Of a stretch of 26,707 nucleotides of DNA, positions 15,457 through 23,250 are shown one piece after another. The DNA comes from CAYGZL01 sp964354345 (GTDB taxonomy: Bacteria; Chloroflexota; Anaerolineae; Anaerolineales; UBA4823): positions 1 through 26,707 of the forward strand of contig CAYGZL010000083.1 of the NCBI GenBank assembly GCA_964354345.1. The letters are read 5' to 3'. The notes below the pieces were generated by a model. The model ran no database searches and was not told where the DNA came from. It worked only from the letters and a program-made list of their open reading frames with translations. Both the position numbers and the translations under genes were made by a program. Position 1 is the first letter of the stretch. The number at the start of each line of letters is the position of its first letter.

Positions 15457-15485
15457 AGAACAATTGTTCTATCATCAAGATGATA
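15457..15485. promoter_or_regulatory. Twin palindromes (candidate operators)
   Basis: AGAACAATTGTTCT (15457-15470) is a perfect 14-base palindrome. TATCATCAAGATGATA (15470-15485) is a perfect 7-bp inverted repeat with a two-base centre and shares one base with it. They lie 52-80 bases upstream of the LuxR-type start and 65-95 bases upstream of the MFS -10. The first fits GAAC-N4-GTTC, the form of Gram-positive LexA boxes, but the neighbours are not SOS genes. Confidence 0.5.
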
Positions 15486-15547
15486 CAACCAAAACCGGAT
15501 TGTGTCAATAGATATACCGCGGTTCCAACCCAGTCCGTTCGCCGGGC

Positions 15548-15556
15548 TGATATAAT
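15548..15556 (+). promoter_or_regulatory. Extended -10 promoter for the MFS/zinc operon
   Basis: TGATATAAT is a perfect extended -10 (TGnTATAAT). The -35 region 17 bases upstream is poor, as is often the case with extended -10 promoters. Transcription would begin near 15563, about 30 bases before the GGAG at 15592-15595. Confidence 0.55.
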
Positions 15557-15621
15557 TTCTGCCACGCGATCCGGGTGTTTACCTTACCTGTGGAGTAAGT
15601 CCTCTGTCATTCATTTTCCTG

Positions 15622-16779
15622 TTGATCGAGTTCTTTGATGAGCTCCTTTATGGCTTGCAGAGTGCAGCTCTGCCGGCGATACGCGCCAGTCTGTTCATGA
15701 GCTATGCCCAGGTGGGGTTGCTGTTGGGCTTGCCCAAGGTGATTAATACGGTGATCGAACCGGTTTTGATGTTATTGGGCGATGCCGGGTTGCGTAAGCG
15801 ACTGGTGATGGGCGGGGGTGTGGTGCTGGCGCTGGCAATTTTATTGATTGGTAGCGCGAATAGCTTTGCCGCCCTGTTAATCGCTTTCATCGTCATGTTC
15901 CCGGCCAGTGGAGCCTTCGTCTCCCTCTCGCAAGCCACCCTGATTGACCTGAACCGCGGTCGTGAGTCGCACAGCATGGCACGCTGGACCGTGGCGGGAG
16001 CACTGGGCAATGTCATCGGGCCATTATTGATGGCCGGTTTGTTCGGTCTTGGCTTCGGCTGGCGCCCGCCCTACCTGGGTCTGGCGGTGTTGGGCCTGGT
16101 TCTGGTGGGGTTGCTGGTGCTGCGGCGTTTCCCCGCTGGAAGCGGACCGGCTACTGGCGTGAGAGACCAGTCGGTTCTCCCGTGTCAGCCGGCGGTCGCT
16201 CACCCTGCCACGGAGGGGGTGCTGCAACAAGTTATCCAGAACCTGCGTGAGGCGTTGCGGAATCGTAGGCTGCTGCGCTGGATTTTCTTGTTAGAAATAT
16301 CTGATCTACTGTTAGATGTGTTCATGGGGTATGCTGCATTGTATTTTGCTGACGTGGTCGGATTTTCCGGGGCCCAGGTCAGCCTGGTGGTTGGCGGACT
16401 GACTGCCAGCAGCCTGATTGCCAACGTGGTTTTGATCCCGCTCTTGGAGCGCTGGCCGGGTCGTCAGGTGGTGCGAGTTTCCGCCCTCCTTGCCATCCTG
16501 GTTTATCTGGCCTGGCTGCTGGTACCCTGGACTGCTGCCAAGATTGGATTGACCTTGCTTGTGCCATTCGCCACGCTGGGTTGGTATCCAGTGTTGAAAG
16601 GGGAAGCCTACGCCAGCGCGCCAGGTCGCTCCGGCACGGTGGAAGCGCTCACCTCCGCTGCCGGCCTGCTAGGCGGTGCATTGGTATTCCTGATCGGTGG
16701 GACTGCGCAGCATTTTGGACTGCCGGTAGCCATGTGGCTGCTGCTGGCTGCGCCGGTTTGTCTGGCCTTGTTTACATAG
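15622..16779 (+). CDS. Major facilitator superfamily transporter (start uncertain)
   Basis: About 385 residues with roughly twelve hydrophobic segments, close to MFS length. EFFDELLYGLQSAALPAIR and the YAQVGLLLGLP stretch form TM1-TM2 of a drug/sugar-type MFS. The listed start is TTG at 15622, which has no SD and trims the start of TM1. The frame stays open to 15556, and upstream codons encode LSFIFL, which would complete TM1. GGAG at 15592-15595 is 8 bases from an in-frame CTG at 15604, so a CTG start is plausible. No ATG or GTG is in frame there. The next gene, the zinc-binding lipoprotein, starts about 8 bases after the stop, so a role in metal or chelator transport is possible but unproven. 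Confidence 0.82.
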   Translation: MIEFFDELLYGLQSAALPAIRASLFMSYAQVGLLLGLPKVINTVIEPVLMLLGDAGLRKRLVMGGGVVLALAILLIGSANSFAALLIAFIVMFPASGAFVSLSQATLIDLNRGRESHSMARWTVAGALGNVIGPLLMAGLFGLGFGWRPPYLGLAVLGLVLVGLLVLRRFPAGSGPATGVRDQSVLPCQPAVAHPATEGVLQQVIQNLREALRNRRLLRWIFLLEISDLLLDVFMGYAALYFADVVGFSGAQVSLVVGGLTASSLIANVVLIPLLERWPGRQVVRVSALLAILVYLAWLLVPWTAAKIGLTLLVPFATLGWYPVLKGEAYASAPGRSGTVEALTSAAGLLGGALVFLIGGTAQHFGLPVAMWLLLAAPVCLALFT

Positions 16780-16787
16780 ATTATGTT

Positions 16788-17726
16788 ATGATGAATCCAA
16801 TGAGACGATTTATCGGTTGCGTATTGCTAATTTCCGCCATGCTCAGCGGTTGCCAGACCAACCTGAATCCCTCTTCATCAGGCGGTAGGCCAGTGCTGGC
16901 TGCGGAAACCTTCCTGGCGGATATCGCCCAGAACGTGGCCGGTGACCGTTTGAGGGTGGAAAGCTTTATCCCGCGGGGTATCGATCCGCATGCCTTTGAA
17001 GCCACTCCTCGGGATGCTACTCGCCTGGCTGACAGCCAGGTGTTCATCATCAATGGTGGAGGATTTGAGGAATGGCTGGGACGGCTTTTGACTGAAGGGT
17101 CGCAACCGCGAATTCTCCTGGAAGCATCAGCGGGTTGTCCTCAACGCACCGTGCAATCAGGAGAGTTAGGTGATACCGGCCAGGCACTTGCCGGATCGGT
17201 TGATCCCCATTTCTGGCTCGATCCAAACCAGGTCATTATTTATGTAAATAACATCCGCGCCGGATTAACTGCCTTCGACCCACCTGGGGCTGTCATTTAT
17301 GAGCAAAATGCACAGGCTTACATCGCCAGGTTAATGGAACTGGATGCCTGGATTGCGACTCAAGTGGCGCAAATTTCGCTTGAACGGCGTCTGCTGGTCA
17401 CTAACCATGAGAGCCTGGGGTATTTTGCTGATCGGTACGGTTTCACAATTGTTGGCGCCATTATCCCCAGCTTCAGTACAGGCGCTTCTCCCTCAGCGCG
17501 CCAGTTTGCCAGTTTAATCCAACGCATTCGGGAAACCCAGGCTCCGGCCGTGTTCCTGGAAACCGGCGTTAACACGGAGTTGGCTGACCAGATCGCCCAG
17601 GAGACTGGCGTGAAGGTAGTTACCGACCTCTACACGCATACCTTAACCGCACCAGACGGACCGGCGCCCACCTACCTCGACATGATGAAGTACAATGTCC
17701 AGGCAATTGTAATCGCATTGAAATAA
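16788..17726 (+). CDS. Zinc-type ABC importer substrate-binding lipoprotein (TroA/ZnuA family)
   Basis: A 312-residue lipoprotein. A basic, hydrophobic signal ends in the lipobox LSGC with Cys22. The metal ligands of the cluster A-I (TroA-like) family are visible: His68 (DPHAFEATP), His141 (DPHFWLDP), His207 (TNHESLGYF) and Asp280. A third-position His rather than Glu points to zinc, as in TroA/ZnuA, rather than the manganese type (PsaA). There is no His-rich loop. ATG codons lie at 16788, 16791 and 16800, with no SD; proximity to the MFS stop suggests coupling. An open frame extends upstream inside the MFS gene, but it lacks a signal sequence. The product works with the ATPase and permease that follow. 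Confidence 0.93.
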   Translation: MMNPMRRFIGCVLLISAMLSGCQTNLNPSSSGGRPVLAAETFLADIAQNVAGDRLRVESFIPRGIDPHAFEATPRDATRLADSQVFIINGGGFEEWLGRLLTEGSQPRILLEASAGCPQRTVQSGELGDTGQALAGSVDPHFWLDPNQVIIYVNNIRAGLTAFDPPGAVIYEQNAQAYIARLMELDAWIATQVAQISLERRLLVTNHESLGYFADRYGFTIVGAIIPSFSTGASPSARQFASLIQRIRETQAPAVFLETGVNTELADQIAQETGVKVVTDLYTHTLTAPDGPAPTYLDMMKYNVQAIVIALK

Positions 17727-17738
17727 GAGACCTTGAAG

Positions 17739-18536
17739 ATGGATCTTGATAACCCCGCTGACACAGACCCGGCGCGGCTCGATGTTGATAAAATCCGGGT
17801 TGGTTATAACGGTCACCCGGCGCTGGATGATGTATCCTTTACGGTACCGCATGGATATCAGGTGGCGGTCGTAGGGCCGAACGGCGCTGGTAAATCGACC
17901 CTCTTTAAGGTCCTGGTTGGCCTGCTGCCATTACAAAGCGGGCAAATATACATTCATGGCCTCCCCCTCGGTCACCATTTGGATTGCGTGGCTTATGTAC
18001 CCCAGCGTGAAGAAGTTGACTGGCGTTTTCCCGTTTCGGTCAGCGATGTGGTGATGATGGGTCGTTTTGGAAAACAGGGCTGGTTGAAGCGACCCAATCC
18101 TACGGATCGTAAAGCCGTCCAGCGCAGCCTGGAAGAGATGGGTATCGCCGCCCTGGCCAACCGTCCCATTGGGGATTTATCCGGAGGCCAACAGCAACGA
18201 GTGTTCCTGGCCCGCGCTCTGACCCAGGAACCCCACATCTTACTGATGGACGAACCCTTCACGGGTGTGGATGTGACAACGAAAGAAAGTACGCTGGCGT
18301 TGCTGCGCAACTTGCGCCAACAGAAAGTCACCGTCCTGGTCTCCACGCACGATCTTGGCCTGGCGACGGAGAATTTCGACGCGGTGTTGCTGTTGAACCG
18401 CCATGTGATCGCTTATGGAACTGCTGCGGAAGTTTTTAAACCGGAAATTATGCGCCAGGCGTTTGGTCACCAGGCGCTGATTATGGATCATGGAGCGATT
18501 GTCGTTGATCAGTGCTGTCCACCCGACGATCATTAG
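17739..18536 (+). CDS. Metal ABC transporter ATP-binding protein
   Basis: A 265-residue ABC ATPase with Walker A GPNGAGKST (46-54), Q-loop Gln89 (VPQREEVDW, typical of metal importers), signature LSGGQ (147-151), Walker B ILLMDEP (167-173) and switch His204 (STHD). It energises uptake of the metal bound by the upstream lipoprotein. I chose ATG at 17739, eight bases after AAGAGA, over the in-frame TTG at 17733. It lies 12 bases after the lipoprotein gene and 2 bases before the permease gene. The C-terminus (about 245-265) carries a Cys-Cys pair and ends in acidic/His residues. Confidence 0.95.
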   Translation: MDLDNPADTDPARLDVDKIRVGYNGHPALDDVSFTVPHGYQVAVVGPNGAGKSTLFKVLVGLLPLQSGQIYIHGLPLGHHLDCVAYVPQREEVDWRFPVSVSDVVMMGRFGKQGWLKRPNPTDRKAVQRSLEEMGIAALANRPIGDLSGGQQQRVFLARALTQEPHILLMDEPFTGVDVTTKESTLALLRNLRQQKVTVLVSTHDLGLATENFDAVLLLNRHVIAYGTAAEVFKPEIMRQAFGHQALIMDHGAIVVDQCCPPDDH

Positions 18537-18538
18537 CT

Positions 18539-19372
18539 ATGCCTGATTTAATTGCTCCACTCGCGTATGGTTTTATGCAACGCGGTTTACTGGCCGCCAT
18601 CATGGTCGGCGTGCTCTGCGCGGTGATTGGCTGCTATGTAGTGTTACGCTCGATGGCCTTCCTGGGTGATGCCATGGCTCACGCTGTCTTGCCAGGTGTA
18701 GCGATCGCTTACCTGTTGAAAGGTAACCTGACGCTGGGGGCGCTGGTGGCGGCAGTGCTGGTAGCGCTGGGGATCAGCTTCTTCTCCCGCAAGGGTTCGC
18801 TGAAAGAGGATACAGCCATTGGCATCCTGTTCACCGCGGCCCTGGCCCTGGGCATTGCCCTGATCAGCTCGATACGCACATATGCGGTTGATCTCAGCCA
18901 TATCCTGTTTGGTAATGTCCTGGGTGTGAGCTCTACCGACTTATGGCTTACTGGAGCCGGTGGTGTGGTGATCTTGACCGTGATGTTGCTCTCGTATAAA
19001 CCTTTTCTGGTGATCTCATTCGACCCGGTGCTGGCGACAACGCTTCGTCTGCGCGTCGAATTCTTCCGCAGCCTGATGCTGGTACTGCTTGCCCTGACGA
19101 TTGTGATCTCGATGCAAACTGTCGGCATTGGCCTGGTGGCAGCGATGCTGGTGACGCCCGCTGCGACTGCTTACTTGTTGACGCGACGTCTCCCGGCAAT
19201 GATGATCCTGGCTGGTTTATTTGGCGCGCTCTCCAGCCTGGTTGGGTTATATGCCAGCTATTATCTCAATGTTGCGTCTGGCGCGGCAATTGTGCTGGTA
19301 GCTACCATATTTTTCCTGCTGGCGTATTTTCTGGCTCCTGAGCGTGGCCTGATTTGGAACAGACATAACTAA
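18539..19372 (+). CDS. Metal ABC transporter permease (ABC-3 / ZnuB-MntB family)
   Basis: A 277-residue membrane protein with about eight hydrophobic segments. The N-terminal MQRGLLAAIMVGVLCAVIG and YVVLRSMAFLGDAMAHAVLPG, and later SMQTVGIGLVAAMLVTPAATAYLL, are hallmark stretches of ABC-3 permeases. It forms the channel of the zinc-type importer. I chose ATG at 18539, two bases after the ATPase stop; an in-frame GTG-like start at 18512 would overlap the ATPase and add a non-membrane tail. It is the last gene of the operon, ending 4 bases from the convergent YkoP-like gene with no terminator hairpin. Confidence 0.95.
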   Translation: MPDLIAPLAYGFMQRGLLAAIMVGVLCAVIGCYVVLRSMAFLGDAMAHAVLPGVAIAYLLKGNLTLGALVAAVLVALGISFFSRKGSLKEDTAIGILFTAALALGIALISSIRTYAVDLSHILFGNVLGVSSTDLWLTGAGGVVILTVMLLSYKPFLVISFDPVLATTLRLRVEFFRSLMLVLLALTIVISMQTVGIGLVAAMLVTPAATAYLLTRRLPAMMILAGLFGALSSLVGLYASYYLNVASGAAIVLVATIFFLLAYFLAPERGLIWNRHN

Positions 19373-19376
19373 CTTA

Positions 19377-19976
19377 TCAAAGCGTTTCGGCATCTTTAAT
19401 CAAAGAAGCCTCACCGTAGCGCGCCAGGAAAGCATCTGCGCACATCCAGATATCCGTGCGGTGCATGTTCAGCATGCTGCGGTCACGCAGACTGGGAGGG
19501 TTATACGCCCATAAAAGCCACCAGGAATAGAAATTTTCCCAGAATATTCCAAAACGACCTAATGGATTGTGAGCAGGCAGGATCGTAAAACCTAACCGCT
19601 GCATAAAGCGCGCCCCGCCTGAGTGACGGTCGGAGAGCAAGATGCCGGTCGTGCCGCTGATGGCGCGCACCTCCGCCAGCTCGGGATGCTGCTGCATCCA
19701 TCCGGCTGCCAGGCGGAATGAACCCACAAAGGCGCGTTGGATTCGCCTGGCCCAAGCCAGGTCTGCGCCGGTGGCAGCCACTTTGGGCAGATGATCGTTC
19801 CATAAATGGATCTGTAAAACCGTATCGCCAACCTGGAGCTGGCAGTCGGGCAGTGTGATCTCATGTTTAATTGAAGCCTTACGCAAGCGAATGAGACAAT
19901 CAGAGTCCTCGCAGAAGGCAAATATCCCCAACCGGCGGGATAACCAGGCATCGAAACGGTGAATCAGAATGCGCAT
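19377..19976 (-). CDS. YkoP-like protein
   Basis: A 199-residue protein without a signal peptide. The stretch QVGDTVLQIHLWNDHLP (47-63) and the later GFTILPAHNPLGRFGIFWENFYSWW resemble the domain named for Bacillus YkoP, which is also found joined to polysaccharide deacetylases. Its molecular function is not known to me. The ATG at 19976 lies 3 bases after the stop of the small multidrug-type transporter gene and lacks its own SD, so translation is probably coupled. Pairing with a lipid-flippase-like transporter hints at envelope lipid or glycan metabolism; that is inference. Family assignment is moderate. Confidence 0.6.
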   Translation of the reverse strand: MRILIHRFDAWLSRRLGIFAFCEDSDCLIRLRKASIKHEITLPDCQLQVGDTVLQIHLWNDHLPKVAATGADLAWARRIQRAFVGSFRLAAGWMQQHPELAEVRAISGTTGILLSDRHSGGARFMQRLGFTILPAHNPLGRFGIFWENFYSWWLLWAYNPPSLRDRSMLNMHRTDIWMCADAFLARYGEASLIKDAETL

Positions 19977-19979
19977 GGG

Positions 19980-20366
19980 CTAGTGACGAGTGACGAATAA
20001 AATACCAGTTATGATCAGTAGCGCGCCAAACAAGCGCTCCAGGGTAATAACCTCACCAAAGAACCACCGTCCAGCAATCAACTGGACACCCAGGATCGCC
20101 AGGCCAGTCGTTAACGGATAAGCAACGCTCAATGGCATGTGGCGAAGCAGGCCGGTTAATGTCAACACGGTAATAAAACCTGCGGTGTTCCCCACTACCT
20201 GCCAGAGCAAAAAGCTACGCGCAGCAGAACTTTCTGCGGAGACTTTAAAACTGGCATTAGCGATCACATTAAATAGCAGGTTAATTAGCAACAAGGCAAA
20301 CACTACGGGAGTAAGGCCGCTCAGCGCAGTTTCCAACCTGACGAAACGGGAGGGCAAATGAATCAT
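19980..20366 (-). CDS. Small EamA/SMR-type transporter
   Basis: A 128-residue protein with four hydrophobic segments. The second half, MPLSVAYPLTTGLAILGVQL followed by FFGEVITLERLFGALLIITGI, is the typical SMR/EamA half-transporter pattern, which includes ArnE-like lipid-sugar flippases and small multidrug exporters. The conserved Glu of drug-type SMR helix 1 is not evident, which favours a flippase-like role. I chose ATG at 20366 because GGAGGT lies 5 bases before it; an in-frame TTG at 20384 is upstream of that SD. It is the first gene of a two-gene operon with the YkoP-like protein. It would act as a dimer. Confidence 0.83.
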   Translation of the reverse strand: MIHLPSRFVRLETALSGLTPVVFALLLINLLFNVIANASFKVSAESSAARSFLLWQVVGNTAGFITVLTLTGLLRHMPLSVAYPLTTGLAILGVQLIAGRWFFGEVITLERLFGALLIITGILFVTRH

Positions 20367-20510
20367 CGAGCACCTCCATCTCAATAAGGATAATTGCTTT
20401 TAGTTGGATTAATTAAAACACATCTTTGGACGATTTTCCAGGCAAACTGCTAAATTGCTGGAAATCCACAACCGGGTATCGTCGCAATCAGATCGTCAAA
20501 TCAAATAAGG

Positions 20511-20516
20511 TATAAT
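20511..20516 (+). promoter_or_regulatory. -10 hexamer upstream of the fumarase genes
   Basis: TATAAT (20511-20516) is perfect, but no good -35 lies 16-18 bases upstream. Transcription would start near 20523 and give a leader of about 70 bases. The rest of the 225-base divergent gap (20367-20591) is AT-rich with no gene. Confidence 0.35.
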
Positions 20517-20591
20517 TAAAATGAGTCAGTCATAACCGCTTGTCAATCGTAGTACCCAATGAATCGATCCCACACATCCGAGGTCGGGCCT

Positions 20592-21479
20592 ATGGAAGAT
20601 TTCCCCGAAAATCTCATCGAGCTAATCCGCTTGACGTCAACTGACTTGCCACCGGATGTTGAGGCTGCTTTGCGCCAGGCGCGCGAACAAGAAGAGCCCG
20701 GCTCGGCGGCGCGCGGCGCCCTCGATACGATCCTGGAAAATGTGGCAATCTCACGCAAGAATACAACACCGATCTGCCAGGACACTGGTACGCCGATCTT
20801 CTATATTGATTATCCGCAAGGCTGGAGCACTCACCAACTGCGCCTGCAAATCGAAACGGCTGTTGCCACTGCCACGCAACGCACCTATCTCCGTCCTAAC
20901 TCTGTGGATTCGTTAAGTGGTAAAAACACAGGCAATAACCTGGGCGACGAACACTTCCCCAGCCTTCATTTCCGAGAAGTCGAAGGCGATATACTTACCG
21001 TCTGGTTGATGCTCAAAGGCGGTGGTTGTGAGAATGTCGGAGCGCAATATTCCCTGCCGTTCGAGCGCAACGAACCCGTGCCTGTTCAAGCTGGGCGCGA
21101 CCTGGCCGGCGTGCGGAAAGTAGTGCTGGACGCCGTGCAGAAGGCGCAAGGACAGGGGTGCGCGCCTGGTATCCTGGGTGTGGCGATTGGCGGGGATCGT
21201 GGTTCTGCCTATGCGGCTTCCAAGGAGATCTTGGTTCAAAAACTCGGGGCGACCAATCCGGAGCCACAGCTTGCTGCCTTAGAACAGCGCCTGACTGCGG
21301 AAGCCAACCAGTTGGGGATCGGTCCGATGGGTTTTGGTGGGAAAACGACCGTGATCGGTACAAAAATCAGCAGTCTGCATCGTCTGCCGGCGAGCTATTT
21401 CGTCACAATATCCTATATGTGCTGGGCTTTCCGGCGTCGAAAAATGATCTACCAGAACAATCAGGTGAGTTACGAATAG
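20592..21479 (+). CDS. Class I (Fe-S) fumarate hydratase, alpha subunit
   Basis: A 295-residue subunit equivalent to the N-terminal half of class I fumarases and to TtdA. It carries the three Cys that hold the catalytic [4Fe-4S] cluster: Cys62 (PICQDTGTP), Cys146 (KGGGCENVG) and Cys190 (GQGCAPGILG). GGDRGSAY and KTTVIGTKI support the family. The enzyme converts fumarate and malate; tartrate dehydratase is the alternative. I chose ATG at 20592 because GAGGT lies 7 bases upstream; the ATG at 20559 has none. The beta-subunit gene begins 14 bases after the stop. Split-subunit class I fumarases are usual in anaerobes and thermophiles and are oxygen-sensitive. Confidence 0.93.
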   Translation: MEDFPENLIELIRLTSTDLPPDVEAALRQAREQEEPGSAARGALDTILENVAISRKNTTPICQDTGTPIFYIDYPQGWSTHQLRLQIETAVATATQRTYLRPNSVDSLSGKNTGNNLGDEHFPSLHFREVEGDILTVWLMLKGGGCENVGAQYSLPFERNEPVPVQAGRDLAGVRKVVLDAVQKAQGQGCAPGILGVAIGGDRGSAYAASKEILVQKLGATNPEPQLAALEQRLTAEANQLGIGPMGFGGKTTVIGTKISSLHRLPASYFVTISYMCWAFRRRKMIYQNNQVSYE

Positions 21480-21493
21480 AAATTGAGGGCACA

Positions 21494-22117
21494 ATGCGCA
21501 GACTCAACCTCCCCCTCAGCGATGAAACTGTCCGCAGCCTGAAAGTCGGCGACCCGGTGGCATTATGCGGTGTACTGGTCACTGGCCGCGACACAGCCCA
21601 CAAGTGGCTGGTAGATACATTTATCAAACACACTCGCTCTCCCCAGGGCGATGACCTGGCAACGTTAAGCACCATCCAACCGCTGCTTAAAGATGGCGCC
21701 ATTTATCATTGTGGTCCGGTAGTCGCCGGATTGGCGACAGGAGAGTACCGCTTCGTTGCTGCTGGTCCGACAACGAGTATCCGCGAAGAACCCTACCAGG
21801 GTCTGGTGATGCGCCAGTTCGGCGTACGGGCGGTGATTGGGAAAGGTGGCATGGGCGCCAAGACTTTAGCTGCCTGCCAGGAGGTGGGGGGCGTCTATTT
21901 GCACGCCATCGGCGGCGCCGCCTCGTTAATCGCCCAGACAGTGAAGCGCGTCCTGAGCGTCTATAAACTTGAGTTCGGTGTACCGGAGGCGTTGTGGGTG
22001 ATTGAAGTCGAGGATTTCCCGGTGGTGGTGACTATGGACTCCGCCTGCAACAGCTTACACAGCGCAATTGAACTGAAGTCCCAGGAAGCCCTGGCGAAAT
22101 TGTTAGCCCAGCCATAA
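21494..22117 (+). CDS. Class I (Fe-S) fumarate hydratase, beta subunit
   Basis: A 207-residue protein equivalent to the C-terminal half of class I fumarases (TtdB-like). It starts MRRLNLPLSDETVRSLKVGD, then LVTGRDTAHKW, IYHCGPVV, GPTTSIRE and IGKGGMG, all typical of this domain, which supplies substrate-binding residues next to the cluster. The ATG at 21494 follows GAGG by 5 bases. The same frame is open upstream to 21158, inside the alpha gene, but that part resembles nothing and is rejected. It forms a heteromeric enzyme with the alpha subunit. A TATAAT soon after the stop suggests the next genes have their own promoter. Confidence 0.93.
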   Translation: MRRLNLPLSDETVRSLKVGDPVALCGVLVTGRDTAHKWLVDTFIKHTRSPQGDDLATLSTIQPLLKDGAIYHCGPVVAGLATGEYRFVAAGPTTSIREEPYQGLVMRQFGVRAVIGKGGMGAKTLAACQEVGGVYLHAIGGAASLIAQTVKRVLSVYKLEFGVPEALWVIEVEDFPVVVTMDSACNSLHSAIELKSQEALAKLLAQP

Positions 22118-22130
22118 ATCGTTGTATAAT
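22100..22130 (+). promoter_or_regulatory. Possible promoter for the NBR1-Ig-like/HlyD gene pair
   Basis: TATAAT at 22125-22130 is perfect; TTGTTA at 22100-22105 is a fair -35 but with 19-base spacing, and overlaps the end of the fumarase beta gene. Transcription from near 22137 would give a leader of about 35 bases. Confidence 0.35.
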
Positions 22131-22170
22131 CTACTTTATTCGGTGATTTAGCCGGAATTTATGGTTGGCT

Positions 22171-23226
22171 ATGATGCAAGAATCTGACTCTACTTCCACT
22201 CCTGATGCACACCCGTCTGCACCAGGTCCAGAACCTCATTCAGCAACAGCTCCGCATGAGGCGCAGTTGCCTGATAGGATAATGTCTGAGGAAACGGATC
22301 TACGCCGCCGCTTAAACCAGGTCGCCCGTCGACAACTGGCGACTCTCCACGGTCCCAGGGGTGGAAAATCCGGCTCCAGAAAAACCAGGCGACGGTGGTT
22401 TCTCCCTGGTTTACTAATGGTGGGATTCGCAGTGCTGGTATGGGTGATCTATTCACGACTCAACCCTGTATCATCCATTGTCGGAAGTGCCCCCCCTGTA
22501 TCCTGGCAATCCGAATGGCTTTCGCAAGGTGCCCGTGCTTCAGGGAATAATATCCCCACTCAAGAGGGAGCCAACTCTCCGCTTGATCCCCCACTCCCTA
22601 CATCCTCAAGCCAGACTCCGCTGAGAAACATGACTTCGAACAATTCGAAGGTATATCTGCCCATTATGAATATGGGTTACCCGGCCTGTCAGGATATTCG
22701 CGAAATTCAATACGTGATGATTGAAGGTCCCATTTACACCCCCCTCCTGGGAACTGTGTATGAGAACGACCCACCTCCGCACGCAGACATTTCTTGGGTG
22801 CTCCAGAACAGCGGGGAATGCACCTGGCAGAGCTTCTCGCTTTGGTCTTTGCAAGGTGGGGGCGATGCAAAAGTGAATTTCACAACCGGAACTCTGGCTG
22901 CCGATAACGCCTCGCTATCCTTCCTGGCGCCCGGACAACGGATTACCATCATTGTGAGCTTTCCCGGGGATCAAACGAGCCAGCTAGACGCCGAATGGAT
23001 CCTGCAAATCAACAATTTGTTTGCCTTTCCTGCACCGCACTTGGTGGCAGTGGTTCAAGATTGGGTGCAGTCACGCCAGAGTTCCACAAGTTCAACCCCC
23101 AGGAGTAGCGGTTGGCAATTGCACATACAGGTCCCTCCCCAGGGAACACCTATCTCAATTTATCCGGGTGGATCTACTCCGCCTGACAGCCGTCCCACCC
23201 CTGCACCACCTGACACACGTCCCTGA
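22171..23226 (+). CDS. Membrane-anchored NBR1-Ig-like domain protein
   Basis: A 351-residue protein. The cytoplasmic N-terminus (1-75) is Pro/Ser-rich and then basic, one membrane segment spans about 77-94, and the rest lies outside the cell. Residues 165-300 look like an NBR1-type Ig fold: WVLQNSGECTW (209-219) is the typical strand motif, followed by FLAPGQRITIIVSFPG. The C-terminal 50 residues are Pro/Ser/Thr-rich and end in short PDSRP/PDTRP repeats. The start is ATG at 22171 or 22174, with no good SD. A TTG-started HlyD-type adaptor follows after 24 bases, so the two may form one envelope complex. In bacteria such domains occur on envelope proteins; the ligand is unknown. Confidence 0.72.
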   Translation: MMQESDSTSTPDAHPSAPGPEPHSATAPHEAQLPDRIMSEETDLRRRLNQVARRQLATLHGPRGGKSGSRKTRRRWFLPGLLMVGFAVLVWVIYSRLNPVSSIVGSAPPVSWQSEWLSQGARASGNNIPTQEGANSPLDPPLPTSSSQTPLRNMTSNNSKVYLPIMNMGYPACQDIREIQYVMIEGPIYTPLLGTVYENDPPPHADISWVLQNSGECTWQSFSLWSLQGGGDAKVNFTTGTLAADNASLSFLAPGQRITIIVSFPGDQTSQLDAEWILQINNLFAFPAPHLVAVVQDWVQSRQSSTSSTPRSSGWQLHIQVPPQGTPISIYPGGSTPPDSRPTPAPPDTRP

Positions 23227-23250
23227 GCAACTTACCTGGAGAAGAGTGTT

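Noticed and set aside
15457..15470. SOS (LexA) box reading of the palindrome
   Set aside because: It fits GAAC-N4-GTTC, but no DNA-repair gene is adjacent; kept only as a generic operator candidate.
16581..16787. Upstream extension of the zinc-binding lipoprotein frame inside the MFS gene
   Set aside because: It encodes Arg/Ala-rich non-homologous sequence and would hide the lipoprotein signal; the ATG group at 16788-16802 is the natural start.
21158..21493. Long upstream extension of the fumarase beta frame overlapping the alpha subunit
   Set aside because: The overlap sequence looks like an out-of-frame shadow; the family N-terminus MRRL and an SD begin at 21494.
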